From: CAZPXH01 sp964591085
Lineage (GTDB): Bacteria > Spirochaetota > Spirochaetia > DSM-27196 > CAZPXH01
Length of the DNA: 64,000 nt
Assembly (NCBI GenBank): GCA_964591085.1
Contig: CAZPXH010000007.1
Coordinates: 1-64,000 of the forward strand
Direction of reading: 5' to 3'
This document shows, piece after piece, positions 9,344-17,709 of this stretch. Under the pieces are notes generated by a model. The model was not told where the DNA came from, did no database searches, and was given only the letters and a program-made list of their open reading frames with translations. The stretch's first letter is position 1. Each line of letters starts with the position of its first letter. A program made the translations under genes and the position numbers.

Positions 9344-10200
9344 CGGTGCGTCAGTAGGAAAATGACGGCGGTATTAAGAATCTGCGCTGCAAAAAAAACC
9401 GTGATCGGCACCACGTATCCGAGCGTAAGCCAAGGCTTTCCGCTATGCATCACTGTAACATAGCGATAGAAACTCTTGGTCGAAGCAAAGACCTTGCTGA
9501 CAGGCTTCTGATTCACGCTGGCACCATGCCGATGAATAATCTTAGGTTGGGGTACATATCTGACACAGACCCCGTGCCGCTTGGCGCGGTGAAACCACTC
9601 AACATCGTTGAACAGGAGCGGGAGGGATGTGTTAAGTTCGCCGACTCTGTTCCACACGTGCCGCCGCATCGCCAGCGCAGAGAACATCGGTTGCTCAACA
9701 GTCGACTCCTTCGAGTAGTCAAATCCGGGTGCGAGCCAGCTCTCACGCGAACGAAAGGCCCGGTCGAGTCCGGACAGACTCATAACCAGGCGAAGAGGGG
9801 TAGGAAGGTTCCGAATGCTTGCCTGGAGGCTACCGGACGGATAGATCAAAGAGAAGGATAGGACCTCGTCAGACAGTGTGTCGACTCGTGGTAACGCAGC
9901 GGCGATCGAACCCGCTGGGAACTGGATATCGTCATTCAGAATCACGAGCACATCTCCCGTTGAGCGCGCAACCGACTGATTCGTCCCTCGCGCGTACATC
10001 TCATTCCTGGAATTCTTGATGATCGTGAGATGCTGTCGAAGAGTGCGATCGGTGGACACAAGATCCGTCCCGTGTCCGTTGTCAACGACTATAACCTCGT
10101 AGTCGTTCCGATTGACCTCGGCCATCCCCTTGACGATCGAAGAAACGCAATCGCGCAGTAGATGTGGTTTGTTCCACGTCAATATACAGAAGCTGATCAT
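9340..10200 (-). CDS. GT2 glycosyltransferase with C-terminal membrane helix
   Basis: A family-2 glycosyltransferase of 286 residues. SFCILTWNKPHLLRDCVSSI, IVVDNGHG, VLVILNDDIQFP and LLFNDVEWFHRAKR mark the GT-A donor site and the acceptor-side acidic residues. The last 30 residues (WLTLGYVVPITVFFAAQILN onward) form a membrane helix, so the enzyme is probably held at the inner membrane. The ATG overlaps the stop of the nucleotide-sugar dehydrogenase by 4 bases and its own stop overlaps the EpsG start, so the genes are coupled. Confidence 0.86.
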   Translation of the reverse strand: MISFCILTWNKPHLLRDCVSSIVKGMAEVNRNDYEVIVVDNGHGTDLVSTDRTLRQHLTIIKNSRNEMYARGTNQSVARSTGDVLVILNDDIQFPAGSIAAALPRVDTLSDEVLSFSLIYPSGSLQASIRNLPTPLRLVMSLSGLDRAFRSRESWLAPGFDYSKESTVEQPMFSALAMRRHVWNRVGELNTSLPLLFNDVEWFHRAKRHGVCVRYVPQPKIIHRHGASVNQKPVSKVFASTKSFYRYVTVMHSGKPWLTLGYVVPITVFFAAQILNTAVIFLLTHR

Positions 10201-11423
10201 TTACTCGTAAGGTCCTGGTGGCGGATTGGCCGTCCAACCCCGAGATAAAGCGCGGTCTTGAAAAGACTGTGATCGAGAGCGTTGCGACCATCGACTACCA
10301 GCGGCACGGCCGCCAACTCTGACTGGCGGCGCAGGAACTCAGAGTGGGCAGTGGCCAGGACCACACAATCCGCATCAATAGCATCCTCGAATCTCTGGAC
10401 CGAAGACTTGTCCGAGACCAGATGGTCGAAGGTTCTGACGTCAGCACCCTTCTCTCTTAACAAGCGCACAAGATCATAGCTTGGAGATTCCCTGTCATCA
10501 GAGACGTCTGGCTTGTATGCAAGACCCAGTACCCCTACGACTGCACCGTTGAGAGGCTTCGAGAGAAGATTCAGCCCATCCTGCACTAGCCTGAGAGTCT
10601 CTTCGGGCATCCGGGAATTGATCTTACGTGCCAGGCGCAAGAACTCATGATCGAAGCCGACCGCACGTCCTCGCTCGATCATATAGTACGGATCAACAGC
10701 TATGCAGTGACCTCCAACACCAACCCCCGGGAAGTGGGGAAGAAATCCAAACGGCTTCGTTGTGGCCGCCCTAATCACTTCAGTGACGTCGATCCCTAGC
10801 TTCTGAAACGACAACGCCATTTCATTGACGAACGCGATGTTCACGTCTCTAAACGTGTTTTCTAGAATCTTGGTCGCTTCTGCCTCCTTAACCCCAGAGA
10901 CAACGGTGATCTCTGCATCCACTATTGACCTGTAGAAAGCGGCGATTCGCTCCGCGCCATCTCGCGTAAGGGAGCCCACTACGCGCGGGATGTTTCGCAC
11001 GCTCCATACCGGGTCGCCCGGATTAATGCGCTCAGGACAGTGCCCAAGATGATAACTAACGTTCGCGGTATCTAGAATCGGCTTAATAATGTCTTCGCAC
11101 ACGCCGGGATAGATGGTTGACTCGACTATTACTACGTTGCTGTCTTGGAGGACTCCTGCGATCCCACGCACGGCCGATTCTAATGGGGACAAATCAGGCT
11201 CGTGGCGCTCGTTGACAGGGGTCGGCACACATACTATAAAAAGGTCTGCTGTGCAGATATCTGGTCTTATCGCTCCCTGACTAAGGCCATGTTGCCGCTC
11301 GACAGAAAGCCTGCGGGCGTCACTTATTTCGACGCCGACGACATTGTAGCCCCCGGCTCGGGCAAGGCCGTAGAGCGGCTCGCCTACATAGCCAAGGCCA
11401 ATGACTTCGATTACTTGGTCCAA
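10197..11423 (-). CDS. Nucleotide-sugar dehydrogenase
   Basis: An NAD-dependent UDP-sugar dehydrogenase that oxidises a nucleotide hexose or N-acetylhexosamine to its uronic acid for the surface polysaccharide. It has 408 residues with the N-terminal Rossmann motif IGLGYVGEPL, VCVPTPV, the ESTIYPG segment and the catalytic Cys in GVGGHCIAVDPYY around residue 260. The C-terminal domain has GVLGLAYKPDVSDDRESP. Proportions resemble the UDP-ManNAc/GlcNAc dehydrogenases (WecC/WbpA group) more than UDP-glucose dehydrogenase, but the substrate is not certain. Start is TTG 11423, with GAGG 5 bases before it. First gene of a four-gene coupled set. Confidence 0.9.
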   Translation of the reverse strand: MDQVIEVIGLGYVGEPLYGLARAGGYNVVGVEISDARRLSVERQHGLSQGAIRPDICTADLFIVCVPTPVNERHEPDLSPLESAVRGIAGVLQDSNVVIVESTIYPGVCEDIIKPILDTANVSYHLGHCPERINPGDPVWSVRNIPRVVGSLTRDGAERIAAFYRSIVDAEITVVSGVKEAEATKILENTFRDVNIAFVNEMALSFQKLGIDVTEVIRAATTKPFGFLPHFPGVGVGGHCIAVDPYYMIERGRAVGFDHEFLRLARKINSRMPEETLRLVQDGLNLLSKPLNGAVVGVLGLAYKPDVSDDRESPSYDLVRLLREKGADVRTFDHLVSDKSSVQRFEDAIDADCVVLATAHSEFLRRQSELAAVPLVVDGRNALDHSLFKTALYLGVGRPIRHQDLTSK

Positions 11424-11719
11424 CGTTACCTCACTTTGAAAATGTCACAACCTACGGACAATAGGCCCAAGTCCCCATGCCGGAAGGGCGAATCTTCGCA
11501 CGTTAGTGGGAAAGACAGAATGGGAAAACGGTGATCCACCAGAATCTCGCCACGAACAGTGCTGGCTGGCCCATACTGAGCGGATGCACAAACGTGCCAT
11601 GTCGCGAGAGCGGGGCCGCGTTCGCCGGGAGCTTCTGGTTCTGCAACGACCGAACTAAGAAGCTTTGCGGCACCACCCTCCGATAGAACCCGAGAGGCTC
11701 AGTCCCACAGGACCTTTTT
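11424..11719. other. Intergenic gap upstream of the dehydrogenase gene
   Basis: About 300 bases between the pyruvyl transferase-like gene and the nucleotide-sugar dehydrogenase. No open frame with coding character. A small GTCC/GGAC hairpin followed by six T residues lies near 11701-11716 on the plus strand, opposite to the direction of the genes here. Confidence 0.4.
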
Positions 11720-12859
11720 TCACTCAACGATAGCCGAGAAGACTTGGTCCCACATTTCCCGCGCCCTGTTCTTGTACTCAGATGCGTAACGGGCAATCGT
11801 GTCGCGGATTTTCTCCCGTTTGGAAGCTTCCGTGATTCTGTCAAGTCCGGTTAGGAGCGCGTTCCTGGACATTGCGGTGTCGATTATCCCTTCGTGAAAG
11901 CCGTAGTCCTTGAACAGCATCTCATACTTATGGCTCCAGCTCGTCCCGAGTGCCGGGACTCCTTGGGACAATGCACCGACGATGCCGTGGAAGCGGGAGC
12001 TGACAGCAGCATCACTTTGGCCAATAATACCCTTAATGGACAAGGCGTCTTGCTCAACAATGACATTGACTGGCTGATCCAACCTCTCGTTGATCTGGTT
12101 GGCAAGTTGGAGGTCGTCAGCACCTTCATGAACCAGCAGAAAGGGTTTAGCTGCTCGGACGTTGAGATAGTCGACGATGGTTGCCATCAAGTCTACGTAT
12201 CGCCGAGAAACACTATCTCCGGTCTTGTCCAACATTCGAGAATTTGGTACAACGCAAAGTCGGTTTGACTCCTGGTCAAAGGAATCTGGCAATGTACCCG
12301 CGATCAGGTTCGTGAAATCCGGCGCGAGCCGCACATTCGGTTGCTCACCAACCAGAGCTACAACATGTTCATACGAGGTCGTTTCACGAGGGAAAACCAA
12401 ATGAGCGTTGGAAAATAGCTTCCTGGCGAGCCGTCGCCGCGTGTTGTCAGAGAACGGCCCAAGGGCCTGTGGAAGAAGAATCAGCTTGGTCCCGTGGCGT
12501 TTCCATCGCGCGGACGATCTCGCGGCTTCCGCAAGGCTTTTCACAGGCCACTGGTCGCCGTAAGCGAACCCAGCAGCGTCAAACACGACATCAATCTCCG
12601 AGTCCATGAAAAGCCCGTATCGTCGTCGGGTTCTATGCGGCACTATCGCGGCTAGATCCCCCCAACGTACACCCAGTCTCTGCAACCACACTTTCTGTTT
12701 GATACACAATGATCCGCGGCGGCAGTAAGAGTCGGACGAATCCGGAATCATGACGATATCCGAAGCGGGCAATCGCTCCCTGATCTGCTCTATGGCCGCA
12801 CGGAGCATCAACTCCGCACCCTTGTTGGTGAAACCTGCCCGTCGTATCTCAATCACCAT
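11720..12859 (-). CDS. Polysaccharide pyruvyl transferase family protein
   Basis: A member of the PF04230 family (CsaB/WcaK/ExoV-like), which add pyruvate ketals to polysaccharide sugars, although some members are glycosyltransferases. The 379-residue protein opens with RRAGFTNKGAELML, has LILLPQALGPF and FPRETTSYEHV, and ends with the diagnostic AVSSRFHGIVGALSQGVPA segment followed by WSHKYEML. It is separated by only about 20 bases from the small membrane protein upstream. Function as a pyruvyl donor enzyme is family inference. Confidence 0.85.
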   Translation of the reverse strand: MVIEIRRAGFTNKGAELMLRAAIEQIRERLPASDIVMIPDSSDSYCRRGSLCIKQKVWLQRLGVRWGDLAAIVPHRTRRRYGLFMDSEIDVVFDAAGFAYGDQWPVKSLAEAARSSARWKRHGTKLILLPQALGPFSDNTRRRLARKLFSNAHLVFPRETTSYEHVVALVGEQPNVRLAPDFTNLIAGTLPDSFDQESNRLCVVPNSRMLDKTGDSVSRRYVDLMATIVDYLNVRAAKPFLLVHEGADDLQLANQINERLDQPVNVIVEQDALSIKGIIGQSDAAVSSRFHGIVGALSQGVPALGTSWSHKYEMLFKDYGFHEGIIDTAMSRNALLTGLDRITEASKREKIRDTIARYASEYKNRAREMWDQVFSAIVE

Positions 12860-12878
12860 AGGCTATCCTTCTCGTCTT

Positions 12879-13262
12879 TCACGCGGATGATCGCCGGCCG
12901 TTGAAGATCGTCCGAAACTCCTTCAGTATCGTCCGGTCTGTCAAGAGAATCACGATTGCTATCGACAATACCCCGACGAAGACAAGCGTAAGCGCATGCC
13001 AATGCGTCGGAGTATTAGGCCCGAGGAGCAGATTCATCACTACTACTGCCACGGCCATGGCTGTAACACGCAAGAAGACACGGAGGTATATCATCAGGTG
13101 CGCCCCAGCCGACATGGTAAGTTGCCGGTTCGACATTGCCTGAAGAACGATGCCCTTGCCAAAGCAATAAGCCGTGTACAAGACCAAAACAGACATCAAC
13201 CCCGACCGGCCGAAGAACACGAGGAGAATCAAGTAAGGCAGGTTGATCCAGAGATCGGCCAA
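12879..13262 (-). CDS. Small membrane protein, possible flippase fragment
   Basis: A 127-residue protein with four hydrophobic helices and a basic tail (LTDRTILKEFRTIFNGRRSSA). The arrangement resembles the C-terminal end of a MOP/Wzx-type flippase, but there is no N-terminal part. The start is given as TTG 13262; the frame remains open upstream into the BNR gene, which is read in another frame. There is no good ribosome-binding site. It is either a short membrane protein of its own or the remnant of a second flippase gene; a complete one is encoded at 15794-17131. Confidence 0.5.
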   Translation of the reverse strand: MADLWINLPYLILLVFFGRSGLMSVLVLYTAYCFGKGIVLQAMSNRQLTMSAGAHLMIYLRVFLRVTAMAVAVVVMNLLLGPNTPTHWHALTLVFVGVLSIAIVILLTDRTILKEFRTIFNGRRSSA

Positions 13263-13285
13263 TAAGACGCTCGTCGACCGACCAC

Positions 13286-14713
13286 CTATTGCATCTCGCC
13301 ATATCGGTAGGTGAGCAAGAATAGCGTCCTTTCTCGGTTCTCCAGAGCACTCCCCCCTGCCGCAAAGAACAGCGCGTCTGGTCCCGATCCGCGAGAATCA
13401 CGGACGTATGTGAGCGGTCCGTCGAAGGGGAGCCCATCCTGGGTCACCACTTCGACCTCTTGGGCGGGCTTGAACGAGGACTCCAACAATTCTACGTGGA
13501 CCTGGCCTCCGGTGACCCATGCCTCGTCGTCCGTCTCGTCAGCAGGATGAGCCAACACCCATCGCCCGTCAGCCAGCCGCGTCAGGCTCCCGGTATCGTA
13601 GTTGTGGTCAGGAAACCCTACCGAGTATCGCACCCATTCCTCCCCGTTCCATTCAGCGATCCAAAGGATTCGACCGGGTGGCGGCTGCGGTCCCGGTCGC
13701 CAGTCTTGGCTGGTCAGGAAGAGCGCCACTGGCCGGCCGTCAGCGGTGAAATCGATGTCCTTGAGGTATACGCGCTCACCAGCCGGCGAATCCAGAACAA
13801 TCGCGGAATCTGGCGCTTGCCGAACTGGCGTAGTGACAGGTTGGCCGCCCACGGATTGCCATGTTCGCCCGCCATCGTCCGACTCCAGATAGTACAGAGA
13901 GCGCCTTGCATCAACGTTGCCGCCAGGGTGTTCATTGAAGAATACTCCGATACGGTTCCCGTGTGTCTCGGACACCACGTAATGACCGCCGAAACCGAGG
14001 ACCAATTGGGGTTCCGACAATCCTTGCTCGGTCACAGTTGCCCGATAAATCTCACGCCCTCTGGAATAGCGGGTGTGGAGAAGCACAATCTCCCTCCCTA
14101 CGATATGAGGCTGAGGATAGGTGAACTCGGCTTCCCCAATGTCCTCGAATTGCTCAATCCGGTACGGCTGCGTGGAGCGAAACAACCGCCCATTGCGATC
14201 TCCGTGGGCAGAGGCAAACACCCAGATATGGCCGTGCTCATCGATCTCGAGTGTTGGGTTCCGATGGGCATTGGAGTCCGCTCGCTCTAGGAGCACAACT
14301 GGACCAGTGATGCTTCCGGTTCCATGGCTGTAGGCACCAACAGATACCTCAACGCGTCCTTCCCCGTCCGCATCCCCGCCGAACACGAAGTATGTGGTGT
14401 CTGTCCCTTGTGCGAACACAGCCATCGGGCGGTGCTTCGCACTGTACGTGCCGAGTGGGCCAGAGTATTTGGCCCCGTAGGGACCGAGGCTTGAGCCTAG
14501 CTGATACCATATGCTCTGGAACTGCGGCGGCAGACTCCGCACCACTAGGATGCCCGGCTCGGGCCGCGTGCCCGCAGTTGGTCGGCTGGGTGATTCACTA
14601 CCACCGATTGCTGTCCCGAGTTCTGCCGCCACGAGCAACCAAAGCATCACAGTGGCGAGCACTGTCCGCGGCGCGCGAGCGGGGAGCAGCAACGCGGCTC
14701 GAGTTCTATCCAA
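13286..14713 (-). CDS. Exported BNR/sialidase-fold propeller protein
   Basis: A 475-residue protein with an N-terminal hydrophobic segment (TVLATVMLWLLVAAELGTAI) that looks like a signal peptide or anchor. The remainder is the BNR_4 type: NPTLEIDEHGHIWVFASAHG, YPQPHIVGREIVLLHTRYS, GHYVVSETHG and a later Asp-box-like SDDGGRTWQ. Members of this fold include polysaccharide lyases (ulvan-lyase-like) and carbohydrate-binding propellers. Within this cluster it may trim or bind the finished polysaccharide. The TTG start at 14713 overlaps the upstream stop by 8 bases and has GGAG at 7 bases, so it is coupled to the nitroreductase gene. Catalytic activity is unproven. Confidence 0.75.
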   Translation of the reverse strand: MDRTRAALLLPARAPRTVLATVMLWLLVAAELGTAIGGSESPSRPTAGTRPEPGILVVRSLPPQFQSIWYQLGSSLGPYGAKYSGPLGTYSAKHRPMAVFAQGTDTTYFVFGGDADGEGRVEVSVGAYSHGTGSITGPVVLLERADSNAHRNPTLEIDEHGHIWVFASAHGDRNGRLFRSTQPYRIEQFEDIGEAEFTYPQPHIVGREIVLLHTRYSRGREIYRATVTEQGLSEPQLVLGFGGHYVVSETHGNRIGVFFNEHPGGNVDARRSLYYLESDDGGRTWQSVGGQPVTTPVRQAPDSAIVLDSPAGERVYLKDIDFTADGRPVALFLTSQDWRPGPQPPPGRILWIAEWNGEEWVRYSVGFPDHNYDTGSLTRLADGRWVLAHPADETDDEAWVTGGQVHVELLESSFKPAQEVEVVTQDGLPFDGPLTYVRDSRGSGPDALFFAAGGSALENRERTLFLLTYRYGEMQ

Positions 14714-15797
14714 CCGGGTACTCCCGGACGATCGCGAGCGGCTTCTTCACCGAAGAGGGAACAGCTCCCGTTGGGTCTGCGTATCCCATCGCTACCATCA
14801 TCACCACCCGCTCGTGGTCCTTGAGACCCAGCAATGGCTGAATCTCTCGGTTCTTGTCAGGCAAATCCGGCCAGTTGACTACGCAGGATGAGACGCCATG
14901 GGACTGGAGGGCGAGCAGGAACTGCATTGCGGATAGCGAGCTATCTATGTAGATGAGGTGCCTATCACGCTCAAACTCAAACGCTCGAAGCTCTCCGACA
15001 ACGGCTACAATCACGGGGAAGTTGTGAGCGAATCCGACGGTTCCCCCGGGAATTGAGGCGACGCGCGCACGCAGCGGGTCCCGATCAACAATGACGTAGC
15101 GATACGGCAATCGATTGCACGCACTGGGGGCTTCTCGGGCTGCAATGATGGCAGCATCGATGATTTCGCGAGGGACTTCATCGGGAAGAAACCACCGAAC
15201 CGACCGTCTTTGCCGGAACAGCTTGAGCAAGTCATCCGGTTGGACTGGGGACACGGTCGTCCCTCGCTCACGTGGCCGCGGGAGGTCCTCGTCACCTAGC
15301 GCTGGCGAAGTTCGCAATCCAAGTGTCTCGAACCGGCGGCGAGCATCGTCGACTTCTTGGTTCAGTCCTGGACGCACTACGGAGAAGTACTCGCCAAGAA
15401 CACCGGTTGCCCAGACGACTTCATCGGGGTCTCGCTGCGCGTCGCGCACGATCTCTAGAGCCTCTATTGCCTTTCCAATGTAGCTGGTGGCAAAGACTTC
15501 TCGCCTGGGCTTCATGATCAAGCCCTTCTCAAGTCTGTGAACGGCCCGACGGAGATCATACGATGCCCCGGAAGCCAGTGAGTCGCCCGAACGCCGCATC
15601 GCAATTCCGCGCAGGACAGCGTACTGCTCATCTACAAAGGCTGGGCTATGCCATTGGTAGTAGTGACGGGCGGATCCACGGCGGCGAGAATGACGGCGCT
15701 GGATTCGCGTCATCCGCGCCGCCCGGATATCCTTCACCCGGCCAATCAGCGTGTTGCCGAACGGTAGTCGGCGTATGAGTCGCACTATTGCTTTCAT
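14706..15797 (-). CDS. Nitroreductase-family protein
   Basis: A 363-residue protein with a basic, helical N-terminal third (rich in Arg) and a nitroreductase-fold flavin domain from about residue 195: RRSVRWFLPDEVPREIIDAA, EAPSACNRLPYRYVIVD, YIDSSLSAMQFLLALQSHG and VMMVAMGYADP. The middle section LRRAVHRLEKGLIMKPRR is typical of the long nitroreductase-like proteins found in polysaccharide clusters. Its role there is not established; it could be an FMN-dependent oxidoreductase acting on a sugar or lipid intermediate. The start overlaps the wzx stop by 4 bases. Confidence 0.82.
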   Translation of the reverse strand: MKAIVRLIRRLPFGNTLIGRVKDIRAARMTRIQRRHSRRRGSARHYYQWHSPAFVDEQYAVLRGIAMRRSGDSLASGASYDLRRAVHRLEKGLIMKPRREVFATSYIGKAIEALEIVRDAQRDPDEVVWATGVLGEYFSVVRPGLNQEVDDARRRFETLGLRTSPALGDEDLPRPRERGTTVSPVQPDDLLKLFRQRRSVRWFLPDEVPREIIDAAIIAAREAPSACNRLPYRYVIVDRDPLRARVASIPGGTVGFAHNFPVIVAVVGELRAFEFERDRHLIYIDSSLSAMQFLLALQSHGVSSCVVNWPDLPDKNREIQPLLGLKDHERVVMMVAMGYADPTGAVPSSVKKPLAIVREYPVG

Positions 15798-17131
15798 TGA
15801 TCTTGGGTGTTCAATGGTTCCGCCTGCCTAGATGACGATGGGGAGACCAACACAAATTGCAGGATTCGTGAAGCCCGGGCGGGACCAGTGAGAGATCGGA
15901 CCATCAATCTTGCGAAGCCTCGGGTCCGAGGGAACAACAGGAGAATCAGGAAGGACGACGTTCCATAGGAAAGCAGGGTTGCGATCGCCGCGCCTTCGCC
16001 TCCGAGGCTGGGAATCAGCACCAGGTTGACGATGACATTGATGACACCTCCGGCCACCTGGGTGATTAGACTGAACCGAAGGATGTCCTCCGCAATCAGC
16101 CACTTGCTGAACACCGCGCGTGTGAACACGAATACGCTTGCCCAGACATGAATGAGCAGGATAGGAACCGCGCCAGCAAACTCGCTCCCCAATAGGAGTG
16201 GAATAACGGGCGTTGCCAGAATGGAAGCGAGTCCGGCCAATACGATTGCCGACCAAAACATCAGATCAAGCGTCAGCTGTGTTGCCATTTGGTACTCAGC
16301 GGCAGACCGAGACCTGGCAGCGAGCACTGCCGGAAAGAGTGAGATGACTACTGCTTCTGGAATGACGTAGAGGATCTCCGATATTCGGACTGCCGCGCTA
16401 TACAGTCCCAGGTCGGCGTCTCCCAACATCGCGCCAATCATTACCTGGTCAATCCTGAGGTTGACCGTGGCCGCTATGCCGCTAGCCACTAGCAGCAATC
16501 CCCGGTTCCGCAATGCCCGTCTTTCGCTCAGTTCGAGCCGGTTGCCACGCATCGATAGACGTCTCTTGGTGAAGATCCAACCAACGGAGAACTGCAACGT
16601 CACCTCGGCAGCCAGGCAAACGACGAAATAGACGACCGCCTGCCCAGTGAGGATCCCGACCAGATGGGAAGCGGCAAGCGCAACTCGGAACACAACCCGA
16701 ATCTTGGCGATCACGTCTCCGCGCGTAAGCGAGAACTGTACAAACTCGTATACCGCGAATGTCCGAGCGACCGTCCCGACAGAAAGGATGCCGACATAAC
16801 CGGCAATCGCCAGGTCGTCGGGCCGAAGTACCACTGCGCCCGTGACTGCGAGGACAGATGCGACAAGACCGGCCGCAAGGCGGACACGCAAGGCATACTG
16901 TGCGGTAGCCCAGGATCTTTCGGGTGATTCGATGAAGGCCCGGGTAAGAACATGATTCAGGCCGGCTGCACCAATTGGAGCCATCAGTGCCACGATGGCC
17001 TGTGCGAAGCTGAATCGCCCGAAGTCCTGTGGCCCGAGGTAGCGCGCTATCCAAAGACCGATGGTCGCCGCATAGGCAACACGGGCCACCTTGTCTGCGA
17101 TCAGCCAAACGGAACTGCGAACCGCGCTCAG
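15794..17131 (-). CDS. Wzx-type polysaccharide flippase (CTG start)
   Basis: A MOP/Wzx flippase that would move lipid-linked repeat units across the inner membrane. It has about twelve hydrophobic segments and the classical N-terminal ARYLGPQDFGRFSFAQAIV. From GTG 17089 it would lack the first conserved helix. The frame continues upstream to SAVRSSVWLIADKVARVA, which belongs to the family, and the only properly placed initiation signal is GGGAGG-6-CTG at 17131. I therefore propose a CTG start, giving 445 residues. That CTG also overlaps a TGA (CTGA) of a frame coming from upstream. The gene is first in the wzx-nitroreductase-BNR string. Confidence 0.85.
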   Translation of the reverse strand: MSAVRSSVWLIADKVARVAYAATIGLWIARYLGPQDFGRFSFAQAIVALMAPIGAAGLNHVLTRAFIESPERSWATAQYALRVRLAAGLVASVLAVTGAVVLRPDDLAIAGYVGILSVGTVARTFAVYEFVQFSLTRGDVIAKIRVVFRVALAASHLVGILTGQAVVYFVVCLAAEVTLQFSVGWIFTKRRLSMRGNRLELSERRALRNRGLLLVASGIAATVNLRIDQVMIGAMLGDADLGLYSAAVRISEILYVIPEAVVISLFPAVLAARSRSAAEYQMATQLTLDLMFWSAIVLAGLASILATPVIPLLLGSEFAGAVPILLIHVWASVFVFTRAVFSKWLIAEDILRFSLITQVAGGVINVIVNLVLIPSLGGEGAAIATLLSYGTSSFLILLLFPRTRGFARLMVRSLTGPARASRILQFVLVSPSSSRQAEPLNTQDQ

Positions 17132-17298
17132 GTAAGTCCTCCCGAGAACCCCGGAGCGCCCGCGGGAGGTCCCCCCACCTCTCTCACAATTACATCCGCT
17201 CCGTTGGTGTCAAACTCGTAGTCCTTGTTGGTTTCCAGGCGCCAGCTGATGTCTTCCGCGTTGCGTTCAAAGGCGGAGAGCTCGGCCGGGGCGCCACC
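17128..17298 (-). pseudogene. Coding-like remnant between hepT and wzx
   Basis: After the hepT stop the same reading frame stays open for 56 codons, to a TGA overlapping the wzx CTG. The translation has a plausible protein composition (ELSAFERNAEDISWRLETNK, then DYEFDTNGADVIVREV) but no ATG, GTG or TTG near its beginning. It looks like the 3' end of a gene whose 5' part was lost, perhaps when the toxin-antitoxin pair arrived. I do not recognise the family. Confidence 0.4.
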
Positions 17299-17709
17299 TC
17301 ACTCTGCCCTGTCAATCTCGTCCCTGAAGGCCAGAAAATCGGAGAGCCTGGTGGTTGCCAGGGTATAGAGGAGCTGGGGATCAATCTGCTCGTACTCGTG
17401 CACTATGAGGTTCCGGAACCGTACGATTCCAACATAGGGTTCGGCGTCCTTGATCACGCCCAGGTCCTGCAGCCGCTTCACGGCGTCTGCGGCGCTTGCC
17501 ACAGGTCCCGCTCGCTCAATTGCAATGATCCGCTCTGTTACATCTATGACAATTTCCGCACAAACCTGCAGGGCGCGCTCTGTTGCAAGCCGGGAGAGCC
17601 GTGACGCTTCAAACGCTGGGTAATCCAGCTCCTGCATCTGCCGGTCCAGTTCCCGCACGTGAGAGTCCAAAAGCGCAAACTTCCGCTGGATGACACCGTT
17701 GTACCTCAC
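17299..17709 (-). CDS. hepT: HepT-type HEPN ribonuclease toxin
   Basis: A 136-residue all-helical HEPN (DUF86) protein, the toxin of the MntA-HepT system. The active motif R-x4-H-x-Y is visible as RNLIVHEYE near residue 105; in studied pairs the Arg and His cut RNA and the Tyr is adenylylated by the partner. The GTG start at 17709 overlaps the mntA stop (GTGA), which fits the coupled antitoxin-toxin order. The pair sits between the sulfate-activation genes and the polysaccharide cluster, a typical place for acquired modules. Confidence 0.9.
   Translation of the reverse strand: MRYNGVIQRKFALLDSHVRELDRQMQELDYPAFEASRLSRLATERALQVCAEIVIDVTERIIAIERAGPVASAADAVKRLQDLGVIKDAEPYVGIVRFRNLIVHEYEQIDPQLLYTLATTRLSDFLAFRDEIDRAE

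Noticed and set aside
11701..11716. Hairpin plus six T residues as a terminator
   Set aside because: The orientation is opposite to all genes here and the stem is only 4 bp.
17087..17089. GTG 17089 as the flippase start
   Set aside because: No ribosome-binding site is near it and the preceding in-frame residues form the conserved first helix.
1..17131. Insertion sequences or transposase remnants in the polysaccharide cluster
   Set aside because: I looked for transposase-like motifs and terminal inverted repeats because of the lower G+C, and saw none.
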